64,000 bases of DNA, from the NCBI GenBank assembly GCA_037074615.1, contig CM073535.1, positions 7,541,001-7,605,000 of the forward strand, given 5' to 3'. The notes beneath the pieces were generated by a model that saw only the letters and a list, made by a program, of their open reading frames with translations, ran no database searches and had not been told where the DNA came from. The DNA comes from Leucaena leucocephala. Lineage: Eukaryota > Streptophyta > Magnoliopsida > Fabales > Fabaceae. This document shows, in pieces, positions 11,201-23,700 of this stretch (position 1 is the first letter of the stretch; the number at the start of each line of letters is the position of its first letter). A program made the translations under genes and the position numbers.

Positions 11201-14200
11201 AGTTTTTCTTTCGTTTGATTGAATATGCTTTTTATTCCTGTCCTATTATTGATGCCATCCTTACCCTACTAGATAACTCACAATAGCATTCAGAATGACA
11301 TGGTGAGGAAACGGTGACGAAACATAGCATAGAGTCCCAGCAAGAGAATGGTCAATAAAATAATTTGAAGCTACCTTTCGAGCAAATATTTCAGCGCTGA
11401 TGGATTGAGGACATTGAGAATCATTCAAAAGTTTTATAAGATCACTCGCTTTTGACCTGCAAAATGCGCAAAAGTAAAATGACATGTGGTATAAAACCAT
11501 GCACAAGGACTTGGCCTGCCTTCGTTTTCAAATAAAATCCTCAATAAAAAATACGATGGGTCATAAATTTTCTTAAACTTAGGCTTGCGATAAAACGGTC
11601 ATTCTAATCAAAAGAGAAAGTCAACAACTGCATCTCTATGCAAGTCATTTCATGTCAGGAAGCAAACTAATCTCTTGAAACACTGCCCTAAGCACTCCCT
11701 AAATCTTAAAAAATAAAACTTGATATTCTTCTCTTTATACAAAACACACCAACTTAGTTTCTTCAAATTATATTGTCAAATGGGAAACTCTAATATCACA
11801 TATAGAGAAACTTTAAATTGCAATTTAAATTGAGCAAGCAAACAGAAGCCCCTAAAATTTCTCTGCAAATCATCAACTTTGAATAAATTAAAAAAACAAA
11901 TTCATAGAATAATAAAATACCAGAGACAATTTTTTTTTTTATATAACCAGCAGCATAAAATTTTGTCCTCAGGAAGAATAATAAATTGAGAATGCATAGC
12001 TGAAATAAATGTTCCCTACCTGACATTGTCTGTTACTCCCCTTATTTGCCTTATCAATCTGGCAATATGGCTTTCTGTAGGGGTAAAACGATCCTGACAA
12101 AAGTTGTCAATTACCATAAATGACCAAATCATTGTATCAACCATGAAAAGTAGTACTAGAAAACATTCACACTTTCAACATAATGGTGCAAACAAAAAAG
12201 CACGCATTCTATATCTAGAAGAAGAATATTCAATTAGAAAATAAAAATCACAAACATGTCAAACAAAATCAATAAAGGATTTGCAATAAAGAAACTAAAA
12301 CTTTATTAACATCTCCAGTATCTACTTCCAGTAATACCTTGTTGGAACTTGAACGTATTGCTTGGTTTCTCTCATATAACTCTTTCAGTTTCTGTAGCCT
12401 CTGATCCTCTAGTTTTAAAGCACTATCTGCCGCTCGATATGTGTACCCTAACATTTTGAACCAGTTGAAATCTCAAATGATGCCCACAATTTCAGACTAA
12501 ATACAATACATAGATCCAGTCATCCAAAGGCACGTTCATACATTGGCTTACACCAAATGCATCAAATACTTCTAAAACTTCAAATTAATAAAATAGTTCA
12601 GCATCAAAAAACAAAGTGATTAAACATAAAAAGGTCAGTGAAAATAAAGAACAAGGTGGATGAAGGGAAATTCTTGTAGTTCAGTTTGCTGAATGTAGAT
12701 GAGAATGAAGGTTGCATAAACCATTTTTTATGGCCTGTGCAAATAGCTTCATCAAATCAATATCACAGATGCAAGGAAGAATAAACTAAATTTCAATAGC
12801 AAACTGATGTCAAAAAAATCATGTTTTCCAAGATATGGAAAGAATAAAAAGGCAAAAAAAAAATCATGAATATTAAATTTGAATCAAAGAGTCAAATGGT
12901 TTTATTATTTATTTAAAAATAGGATTCAGCTTTTGATAGGCTAGACGCACCATCTGTTTGTGCGGTAGCTTCTAGTTGCAAGCCTTCAGATGTAATTCTT
13001 TTTGAACTTTCTATAGCCTTCTTCTCCATGGCTTCCTTTGCAGCTCTTTTTTCAGCTTCCATTGCTGCTCTTTTCTCAGCTTCCAGGGCTGCTCGTTTTG
13101 CTTCCCCAGCTCTAATTGCAGCCTACAATAAAAAATTGAAAGTTAACAACTCTAGCAACATTTGAGTGGAGCTGATATGAAAGAATTCTGGAAAGAAACA
13201 TGTGTCAAATTTAAATACTCATTTAATGGAAAAATCAGGGGATACTACTAAAAAGAAGCAGCGGGTAATATGATAGATGTAATCCAGACCATGGAGACAA
13301 ATAAGTTTCAATGCGCATGTAGTAAGTGCTGTTCTGTAACCTGTAGTAAGCTGTAAACTGAAAGTAAACTCTCTTCTAAACTCTCACAGTACGTATCTCA
13401 CTAATAAGGGAATTTAGAAGCCGGGAGTATCTCCAATGTACTGAAAAGATTATTATTCATTCATATATTAACTCAAGGATAGTTACCATATATATAGGAA
13501 ATAGAAACTCATTAAAGCAACTGAAATATCCTATATAGTCGGGAGGTTGACTCATACTGGGACTAAACATGATAGATAATGACTCGATTTATCCTATAAT
13601 TCAGCAATAACTGGATAAATATTACTAACAGACTTGATAGTAAAAATAAAATAACAAACAGAGTGAAACGGAATGATCTAGACTGATTCAACTAGAACTA
13701 ATTCCCTGTTCTTCCACCTTAGATATTTCTTCGGGGCCATATCAGCATGTTCAGACTCCAAAACAAACAAACCAAAAAGTAAAAGAAAAAATACTAAAGA
13801 GTACATGGAAAAAAGTAGAGATTTGTAAACAGGTAATAAATAGCACATCAACTTGAAATGGAATGTAAAGAAAGAATCCCTATAAAACTTCTTAAACACA
13901 ACCAAGTGAAAGGTAAAGTTGATAAACCTCAGCTTCAGCTTTAGCCTTCTCTTGTCGTAATTTTTCCTCATGCATAGCCTTCTCCTTTCTTTTGGCCTCT
14001 TCATATGCTGCGTCACTTCTTATTTTTCTTTCCTCTATTTGTGATTTGAGCTCCCGATTCTGCTGAACAGCTGTCAAGTGATTATCAAGCACTTCTGCGC
14101 TGTAAAAAAATGGGGGATACAAAGATCAGTTTCTTGACTCATCAAACATATGATTCACCCTATAAAGCAACACGCCAACAAAAGAAAAGCATAGAACAGC

Positions 14201-17200
14201 ACTTTTGAGGGTAGAGGAATGGTAAATAAGCTCTCATGTAAGCTAAATTTTAGTTATTAAAAATGAGAAATGTCAATAAAATCAGAACACAATCAAATTC
14301 AAAATTGATTCTAACATAAAAAATGGATCATTACACAACCATATTTCCCAACTTCAAACTGATGTGAACCTCATACAACATAAAAAATTAGGGGGGGAAA
14401 AAGTCAAAGGCCTTAGTCTTGGAAGAAATCCAACATTTGAAAATGAGCAGCTCATGTCTCTTTAAATCTTCACACTCTCTTAGACCATTTATTTTGGTAT
14501 GTTCCTAGTTGATCTTCCTCCTAGAAAACAAATTAACCACATAATTTTTCCAATATATTTTAATGAGAATGTGATGAAACTCCTCTGAATTCTTATAACT
14601 GAACTAGATATTATCCAACCAAACCACTCATACAAGCATAGATTGAGTAGAGTTAAATGGAATTGCAGCGGCAGTAAACATGTAAGAGGAAAAAGATAAA
14701 GAAGTAGAAAAATAAAAATTTTCCCTAGCTTTTGGAAGCTAGAGTCCCTGCAAAGTCCAGAATAAGCTTTTCCTCCTTACCCCATCTGCCTACCTCCCCA
14801 TATAACCCCTCTAAGTGATACTTTTTCTTTCCATCTCACACCTTTCCATTTAGCATGTCACAGGCAATTAAAAAGAGATGCCTTGCCATGGGCTTTCTCC
14901 ATTCCTACCTTTCTGCTTATATTCTTCTTGTTCTTTCAAAGATATATACATTTATAGGCCATGTCCCTAGGTGTGGATCCATTACCATCGAAAAAACAAA
15001 TCATGTTTACCTCTCAACCCCAAAAGAAAAAGAATTTTTAAAGACCTCCACAAATGGCATTATGCATTTAAAAAGACTACATTAGACGCATAATCCATAG
15101 TTTAGGACCTAGGATGCCATGAAAGGAGGGCTGAACCAACTCCATGGGATTTAACCCACTACCACCCCGTACAAGGGGACAACTTTGCCAATGGAGCAAT
15201 GCACCAAGTGCACAGGACAAAATCAATTTCACACTTTCTTGTATTAAACTTCGATAAAAGACAGATAGGTAGAGGAAAGGAAATGATTATATACCCTTCT
15301 AAGAAAGGTGGGAGGGAGGAGACAACGCAAACTTACATCCTTCGATGATATTGAGTATCAAACTTTTTATCTAATTCCAGTCTTGCTTCTTTATATTTCT
15401 CTACTCGAAGAAGAGAAGAAGCAGACTTCTCACTTTCATTCATCAGAGCTGTTTCCAGTGCTGATATCTGATTCCTAATGTCATCCTGTAAGTACAGAAT
15501 GTCAGAAATAAGTCTAACACAGATATGAAATAAACTAAATTGACTATATAAGAATGGTCTTCAAGAGTGTTACTTTTTAGTCTGTTACTAACAAGCTAAA
15601 CAGATAACTCATAGATAACACCATGATCACCCACCTTAACCCCAAGCTGGTGCTCATGAGTCAGTTCTATTAAGGCACCTTCAACCTCTCCCACTTCATC
15701 CATCAAGTAACCTTGCTCTTCAAATGCTGGGACAATGTCAGAACTATCACTGTCACTGAAACATCAAATAAAGTGCAAATGTCATTGTAAGAAATTCTAA
15801 TAAAAGGTTTTCAATTTGATCAACAAACAATATGAAAATAATATTAATCTGACTTGATCCATAGAAATGGCTTAGTATTATTGGTCTATGGTTCCAACAA
15901 CAAAGTAGACAAGTGACGTCCTCAAATAAAGCTAGAAATCAAGGAGTACGCACCTCAGATAGAGTTCATTGCAGCCAAATCATTTGCCAGCCTCTATAGT
16001 TTCGTCCTGATCATCTTCAGTCTCTGTGTCCTCCATCTCATACTCAGGGGCATGCAATATGAAAGGTCTATCTCTCTCAATTTCATTCCCACTATAAAGT
16101 CTCTCAACAAAAGTACAAAAGAAAGTTTAGACCACCAACATAAATATTTTTATTTGGCAAAATTAATAAGGTTCAATTAACCGAATATAGAAAGATAGTA
16201 TATTCCTTCATTTACGAGCATCAATAAAACAAACAGATATAAGAGAAGTTAAGAATATAGTACCTGTGTATTGATTTAGTGGGAAATGGATCAGTACAAG
16301 AAGTACTGAGCTTCATCTCCAAGGCATTAAGCTCTGATATCAGAGCATCAAAAGTCCAATCTGGCTCAGGTTCAGTAGCAATGCCCTCCGCTCTTTGGGG
16401 AGAACGAAGGTCTAGTTTAACAGCTCCCCTACAGATAAAGATCCTTAAGTCAGGCAAATCGATTCTCAGAAAACCAATACACATGAGCCTCTTTATCAAT
16501 GAAGGTGGAAAACTAACTAAACTTGATTAACCAAAAATTTGACAATGAACATTGGATCAAATGCTACCTCCTTAAACATTGAAACGTAGAACTTTCTATC
16601 AACTGATTATCAACAACAACAATACTAACAAAATCAGATCATTCAAAGAACTTAAACTTACATTGTTTTGAAAGAATCAGTAATATTTGGAGACTTGATA
16701 GGCTGCTTATTTATTGGAAGTTCTACCAAGAAGAATGGTTGAGCTGGTAAATCATCACACAAAATGAAAAGCACCATCAGAATTCAGAAGTTCCCGTCAT
16801 TTTTTAACTTAATGCGTCAAACAGCCAAGCCATCTATGAATGCAACGAGTACGTAGCTAATGCAATGTAAATTATGGTAACAAAAGCTGGAATACTATGC
16901 TTTTGCTCAAAATTGCAATTTATGCAGACAACAAATGCTGCATGCTATCCTCCTTTCCAAAAGCGAGCATAGTCAATTCCCATTCCCTAATTCTTTAATT
17001 TGAAAATATAGTAGTAAAGCAATTGACAGTTTAATAGGATACAAGCATATTTTGTTCATATCTATTATCTATTACTAAAATAAAGCATATTTTTATCTAC
17101 CTTACTGACATGCAAATTAGGTGACTGGTTCGGTTTATGTTGGTTATATAATTTTAGACAAGAAAAGGCACTAGGGAACGTTTTTACACCAAAAACTGAA

Positions 17201-17459
17201 ATGCCTTGAAATTAAAGAGCGTGACCTGTTAGCTAAACAAGCATTTGGTTAGTAGCTAAGTCATGGAATCGAATATCATTGACTATAATTAGGAACTAGA
17301 ATGAAATTTGTGGGGGGAACACCAACATAGAAACTCAAGTGGGAAAAAATCTTTAATTTGAGTTCAACTGAACAGAGATTAGCAAATCGGATGGGAAAAA
17401 AATTAAATTCGACACTTACCAGTCCCCTCTGCGTCGGTAGCTGAATGGAAGCGGGACAT
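8274..17459 (-). CDS. GLE1: mRNA export factor GLE1, 16 exons, with an in-frame TGA
   Basis: GLE1 acts at the cytoplasmic face of the nuclear pore. With inositol hexakisphosphate it stimulates the DEAD-box helicase of mRNA export (LOS4 in Arabidopsis). Inferred exons are 17459-17420, 16722-16662, 16428-16264, 16100-15954, 15755-15635, 15485-15337, 14099-13928, 13122-12951, 12447-12338, 12093-12020, 11456-11375, 10684-10610, 10043-9960, 9399-9268, 8861-8739 and 8507-8274. Every junction is GT-AG and phases join to 647 codons including the terminal stop (Arabidopsis about 611 residues). Codons about 190-340 form an acidic then charged coiled coil (HLTAVQQNRELKSQIEERKI, repeated EAEKRAA). The C-terminal GLE1 fold includes VPYVMDILLAEFHRACIYTV and LQEGWAWLARLLNNLPADR. 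Codon 129 (15982-15980) is TGA where Arabidopsis has Arg, in a conserved AGK-R-F-x-C-x-ELYLSD context. A downstream frame with no other lesion argues for a recent mutation, an allele or a sequence error. Confidence 0.9.
10200..10470 (+). mobile_element. possible LTR fragment inside GLE1 intron 12
   Basis: Within the GLE1 intron between 10609 and 10044, a purine-rich GAAGAAGAGAGAATC stretch passes into a TTATTCCAATCATGCC...GTATTTATACATC segment. This resembles the R/U5 part of plant LTRs. No ends or target duplication were found, so this is a weak call. Confidence 0.25.
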
Positions 17460-17900
17460 CAATGGAGAAGAAGAAAAATGCAGATCAAGAAGATAAATAA
17501 AGCTGAACAAATCCGTTGGGCGCACCAAAGCACAAAGCATGGAGAAGAAGAAAAAACGAAGATGATGGCTACTCAACGACGGAGAAGCTAGACGTTCTGC
17601 TCTCTGGAGACGGCCGGGAACGGCGATCAGCTCGCGATTATGCGCGTCACGGTGCTTTCGGGTGGGGCGCGGAACCTCGTCCTTTTCCCCCCCACTTCTC
17701 TAATCCAACGTCATCAAAGCTGAAAAAGAATCGGTTACTGCAGTGACGCGTTTTAATATTAAAAACAAAACTAAAATACCCAAAAATCTGGTGAAGTTTG
17801 CATTTGTTGTATATCACCTACGTTAAGAACTCCAATGTTTTTTAACTATTAAATATTTATTATTAAAATTAATAATTTGTAGGATCTCATAACTTTTATA
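17460..17900. promoter_or_regulatory. GLE1 upstream region
   Basis: This is the GC-richer DNA just before the GLE1 start, especially 17510-17750. It presumably contains the 5' UTR and promoter on the minus strand. No clear TATA box was seen. The plus-strand 76-codon open frame here (17516-17746) has no recognisable product and I treat it as a shadow. Confidence 0.45.
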
Positions 17901-18354
17901 TTTGTTTATTAGATATTATATCATTTAAAAAATAATATTTAACATTTTATATATAATTTTAAATATTTTAAAAATATAAAAACATTTAAATAATATTTGA
18001 AAACACATAATTTAAAATATTTTTTAAATATTTAAAATAATACTTAAAATTACAGAATATTTTAAAAAATATTTAAAATATTTATTTAATTATTTATTGT
18101 TTAAATAAAAATATAAATTAGTTAAAGTTTGTTTATTAGATATTATATCATTTAAAAAATAATATTTAACATTTTATATATAATTTTAAATATTTTAAAA
18201 ATATAAAAACATTTAAATAATATTTGAAAACACATAATTTAAAATATTTTTTAAATATTTAAAATAATACTTAAAATTACAGAATATTTTAAAAAATATT
18301 TAAAATATTTATTTAATTATTTATTGTTTAAATAAAAATATAAATTAGTTAAAG
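17901..18354. repeat. 227-bp tandem duplication, nearly identical copies
   Basis: The unit beginning TTTGTTTATTAGATATTATA occurs at 17901 and again at 18128, exactly 227 bp later. The copies read nearly identically throughout. A third, diverged and internally deleted copy follows at about 18415-18600 and shares the AGTTACGTATAAATTATTAA flank. All copies are over 80% A+T. Confidence 0.85.
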
Positions 18355-18600
18355 TTACGTATAAATTATTAAGTATTATTTTTTAAGTAATATGATATAT
18401 AATAAAAATATAAAATTTATTAATTTTAAATATTTTAAAAATATAAAAACATTTAAATAATATTTGAAAACACATAATTTAAAATAATACTTAAAGTTAC
18501 AGAATATTTTAAAAAATATTTAAAATATTTATTTAATCATATATTATTTAAATAAAAATATAAATTAGTTAAAGCTACGTATAAATTATTAAATATTATT

Positions 18601-20736
18601 TTTTAAAAAATATGATATATAATAAAAAATATAAAATTTATTACATAATAAAAACTATTAATTTTAACGTTAATTTTTAATAGTAAGAAATTAACAATTA
18701 AAATATAAAATATTAAAATTTTTAATTTAAATTTTTTAAAATTATAAAGATAATGTATAATTAAATTTAAAGTTTAAACAGTTTTGTGTATTTAAGCTTA
18801 AGTAAATAAATTAAATAAAAAGGGTATTGTGTTAGAAAATAGATAATGGAAGTGCCTGTGTATATATCGTGATAAATGAAAATCACCAAATATTTAGCTT
18901 ATCTTTTCAATTATGTATTTAGTTGCTTGATTTATTATCTCTCAGAGACTGGAAAAGTTCCTGCGCATTCATTGTTCTTTTTATCTTCTCTGCAAATTTT
19001 ACTTTATGGAGGTTGAAAAATATCTTTCGATTTGATGGATGATCAGGATATGCATGCACTATACATGAACAAAAATGAATTATAGTAAACATTGGTGCTT
19101 AAAATGAATAATTGCCAGCAAGGCAATCTAATGCAACCTGTTAGATGTTATGTCATAAAACTCTATTTTTGTTTTATATTCCCTACTATTTTGATTTGAT
19201 AGTCAGTTCACTGCTTCCCAGGAGAACGACGGAGCAAGATAATGGAAGACGACTCAGAGCAACTGAGCAAGCGAACGAATTGAAACTAGATAATGGAAGA
19301 CAAGATGAAGCTTACCAGGAGTATGACGGCGGACAGCCAACTCAGATCCCATGATACGGCGGACGCTAGGGCTGAGTAATAGGTGAAATAAGTTGGCTCG
19401 ATCATCAGTCTATATTTCATCTATTTATTTTTTTCTGAGCATAAATTAGTCTTTGCTCGTGTCTCAACCTGTTTAAGTTTATATTAAACAGACTATGTTG
19501 AACTTGTTTGAGTTCTAATGGGTATAGGCAGCCTATTTATCAAAGATAATTTTTTTAAATCCATTTAAAGTTCTAATAACAATAAGAATAAAATAATAAT
19601 AGTACACACATGATATAATTATTCATCCTAAAATTAAAAAATAAAATATTATAATAATAATTATAAATTTATAACCACATATTATATAATACTCACGTAA
19701 TATAATCATTCATAATCTTAATTATTCAATTAGATTATAATTATATATAATTTATATTATATTTATTTATGATAGTTATAAATAGAACTGTCTCTATTTT
19801 TATAAAATAAATTTAAAAAAATATATTAGTATGTAATAAAAATAAATTTAAATAAATATAATATAATAAATTAATAAAAAAAATATAGACGAGTTAAGGG
19901 TTGCCCAATAATCAGTCTATATTATATCCATATATTTTATTGTTTGAACTCATTTAAATCTATCTGTTATAGGTCTACTACCTTACTCACCGTTAGGACT
20001 CACAACACGACTGTATAAACTTCATAAAATTAAGGAAGTTGACTGAAATTTTATATAAATAATATTTCTTCTATTATTAATTTAAAATATATTTAATTAA
20101 TGAGATAATATATATGGAGATTTTTATAGTTTATTTCTATTGAATCAGGTCCCTAAATTTTTGTCCTCTTTAATGGGTCATTTAACTCTCTGCTGTTAGT
20201 CCAAATGACTTAAATCTACTAAATGAGAATCAACTTAATTAAACTTTTGTCAACATATAGTTGGACTATTTTTTCTTAAAATATTTTAATTATATTATTT
20301 TATTCATTCTTGTTTTTATTTAATTATTATTACAAAAATATTAATATAAATAATTGAAAAATATTAATAAATATAATAAATATATTTTGTATTTAAAATT
20401 AACTCTCTGCTAAAAGTAATCTAATATAATGTCATTTTAATTAGCGTATATCTTAGTTTCAGGTAGCATAGGTATGCCTTATACTAAGACGAACTCCATG
20501 TTGGAAAATTTCTAAGCTTTCTAATTTGTAGTAAATTAGTAGGTTTGGTGAAAAAAAGAGAAAATTAGAAAATAAATTCATAGCCATACGAATTTATAAT
20601 GATAAATATGCAAAATCTATATTCCATGCACTCATGCACCAATATATAACAGTACAGTTGAGGTACGTGTGAGTATGGCAAAATCGATGCCGAGCTAACA
20701 AGAAATCCAGCATCATCATCGTCACCGGCTTGAGCT
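18601..20736. other. intergenic DNA, mostly AT-rich
   Basis: I recognised no gene. The exception to the AT-rich background is 19205-19375, a GC-richer patch with two diverged copies of an AGATAATGGAAGAC motif (about 19238 and 19289) and an open frame of no known family. It may be a transposon or gene relic. Confidence 0.35.
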
Positions 20737-23700
20737 TTATAGCGCACCAGCAAACACCATGATTGATGCTGCTAGGGTTAGACCAAGGCTCGCCACATTT
20801 GTCCAAGCAGCTGAACGAGATGACGGTGCTGCCGGAGTCGATGTCGTCGGAGACCCGGCTTTCGATACACCGATAACTGCCGGAAGTGGTGGCTCAACAA
20901 CTTCTGAAACCTCAAGAGCTGGACGTGGTGCTTCTGCTGGTGGTTTCGCTTCAGGATCAACTGAATTGAGTAGATCTCCAGGGGTTGCTTGTAAAAATAC
21001 ATAATCTCCTGGTGTAGATGGGTTAGGTTCGTTACATGCGCTCCCTGTATTGCATAAATTGCATGAGTGTAAATCAGTATGAGAAGTTGTTTATTTGTTT
21101 GCTTATTTTGATAAAAAGATTATTTATGAGTAAGTTTGGGGGAGAACGGGAGAAGGCATGGGGAACAGATGGTTAAATAGATGATTTTTTGTTCTCTGTC
21201 TCGGAAAATTTCTTCTTATCTTTTGAAATTAGATCTTGAAAACTTAGTTCAAAATGTTTTATTGCTGACAAAGAAAAGATCTCAGTGAATCTTTGCCAAT
21301 TCGTTCCCCTTTGTTGTACGCTTCTGTCCAGATGTACTTTCACATACATATCTTGAATATTTTTTAATGTTTGTTTTCCAATGTTTCAATAAGAATTAAA
21401 ATGTGGAGTTTTTTTTGTTAATTTTAAAATATTTAATGGTAAAATACTTTTTATCTGCAATTTTGTCCTATGCCTACGTGGTTGCAGGGAGTGAGACTTA
21501 CACAAAAATCGACTAGCAGTGCCTGGAAACTCAGTTACGACGCCATCAACTTTACCAATTTGGAAGTAAGTGCCAACTTCCATAAGAGGGTCTGATACAA
21601 AATCAAATGGCAGGGCGGAGAACTCATTTTTCATGAGATGGACAAACACCGTGAGGTTTGCTGCTTTCATCTCTTGAACAATTTTTGTCATATCTGTAGT
21701 GAAGGAAGAGGACACTCTGATGATAGAGGTTTTGGGAAGATTTACTGCCTCTGCATACTTCTTGATTTCATCCACTGTCTGTTTGGGTGCATCCCCTATT
21801 ACTTCTTCAATTAGGTATACTTTTTTGTAAGATGGGTTGTCCTTAAACTTGGCAAGCACTGCAGTGTCAATTGATTGGATCAGAACTTGTTTTGTGGAAT
21901 TCTTGTCTAAGGTGCCATTGCTCAGGGCAGCGCTCACAGAACCCACAATGTCAAGACCCTTCTTTGATGCAAGGTAGGCAGCATTCTGTTAAAAAATGGG
22001 TTAACAAAAATTTGGATTAAATTCAATGGGAAGTTCTAAGTTAAACCTTCCCTTCCCTTATTTTCAATCCAAACACAACTTGAAGGAGAAACACTTCAGG
22101 GAGTTGAATAGTTTCGCTCACCTGTATCTCGATCAAAATGCCAGTGGGTGCCTTTGCCTTGGCAAACTCCAGAAATTCAGCTAGGGTAACAAAATTACCA
22201 CTATTCTTGTATGCTGGGTTCCTCAAAAAGTTACCATTATTATCGGCAAAAGGGCTAACCATTTGAGCTGAAACAAGAAATTTGCAAGTAAGTTTAATTT
22301 TTCAAATCTAGTAGAGTGTAGCATGTCTTTATGTGAATTGAATTTCTTCTAGGTCTGTAGAAGCATATTACGTCTCAATGTTTGAATCTCGCTCCATGTA
22401 AGGTCAAAGGAGAAAATCCCCTTTTGTGATTGAATTTCTGGGACACTGGAAGTTAGAGACAAGAATTTTGTCATTGCAGTGGTGCTTGCCATTAGGTCTG
22501 CACTATCCATGCAGAAGGCAACTCCATCTTTTGTCATTTGAACTGCGCAGTCTATAATGTCAGCCCCATCATCTATTGCTTTCTGATATGCAAGATCTGT
22601 GCTGCCTGGATAAATACCAGCTGCTCCATTGTGGCTTATGACCAAAGATGGTCCTGCAAATGCAAATGAGAGATTATATCTTATCATCGATTTCTCCTTT
22701 TTGTGCAATCTCAGATTCTGTGATTTAGACCGTTGAATATTAACATTATACCTTTATTTTGCTTGTTATTGTTTGATAAGCATGCTGCAAAATGAATAAA
22801 GCTGTGAGGATTGTGCAATCTCAGCTCAACACAGGTTTGGTGGTCTCCCAACAATAGCTAACAAATAAAAGGCTAAAGTTCAATGATCTTACCAACAGCT
22901 TCTGATGCTGTAGAAGGGAAATCAGTGATAAAACCATCAACAGAATCACTATTGCTGATAAATTGCAGGTATTCCATTGTAGGATCATAACTATAATTGT
23001 AATTTGAGATGAAATCATTAGCAAAGCCATAAACATATACTTCAAGTCCTAATTTGTGAGCATCAGCTACAAGTGTTGTGGGAGACCCCAAATATTTATC
23101 TGGTTTAACTGGCCATATATAATTTTTTGGGACCATTATCCCTGATGCATATGATTTGATGGCTGCAAGATCCTTCACTATGGTGCCATATGTCTGCTTG
23201 GTTGTCGGTTCAACATCAGAAGCAGCAAGAAGCTGGAAGATAACCTTACTAGTTGTCTTTCTCGTAAACCCATTGATGGTCTTCAAAAAACCAATTTCTG
23301 CAGATGAAACAAAGTCTACCTTTATCGCTTTCAATGTGTCTAGGACATAATCTAGTACCTTTATTCCGAGTTGGGTGTAGAATTCTTCATACTGCAGAAG
23401 AAGGATGAATTACTTTCACCAGTGCTAAAGAATTTTGAATCTTGAATTTTTTACATTCATTTGGAGTTGGGGGAGGAGAGGAGAACCTGAACATTCAACC
23501 AGAAGATTGAGAGATTGTAACTTTGCACACTATCAGGAGTAGCAATTGAGAAGAATCCATCATACTGGTCCGGTCGAGAAAATATGGACTGACATACTGT
23601 ACAAGAGCATGTAAAGAGCAATAATCTTGACTTTCAGAGACATAAATTGATAAATTCATGCTACAAGCAGCAGGTCAAATTCTATCTATTCCATGGCCTT

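Noticed and set aside
20759..21004. Plus-strand 81-codon frame rich in Ala/Gly
   Set aside because: It is the antisense shadow of the last GDPDL exon.
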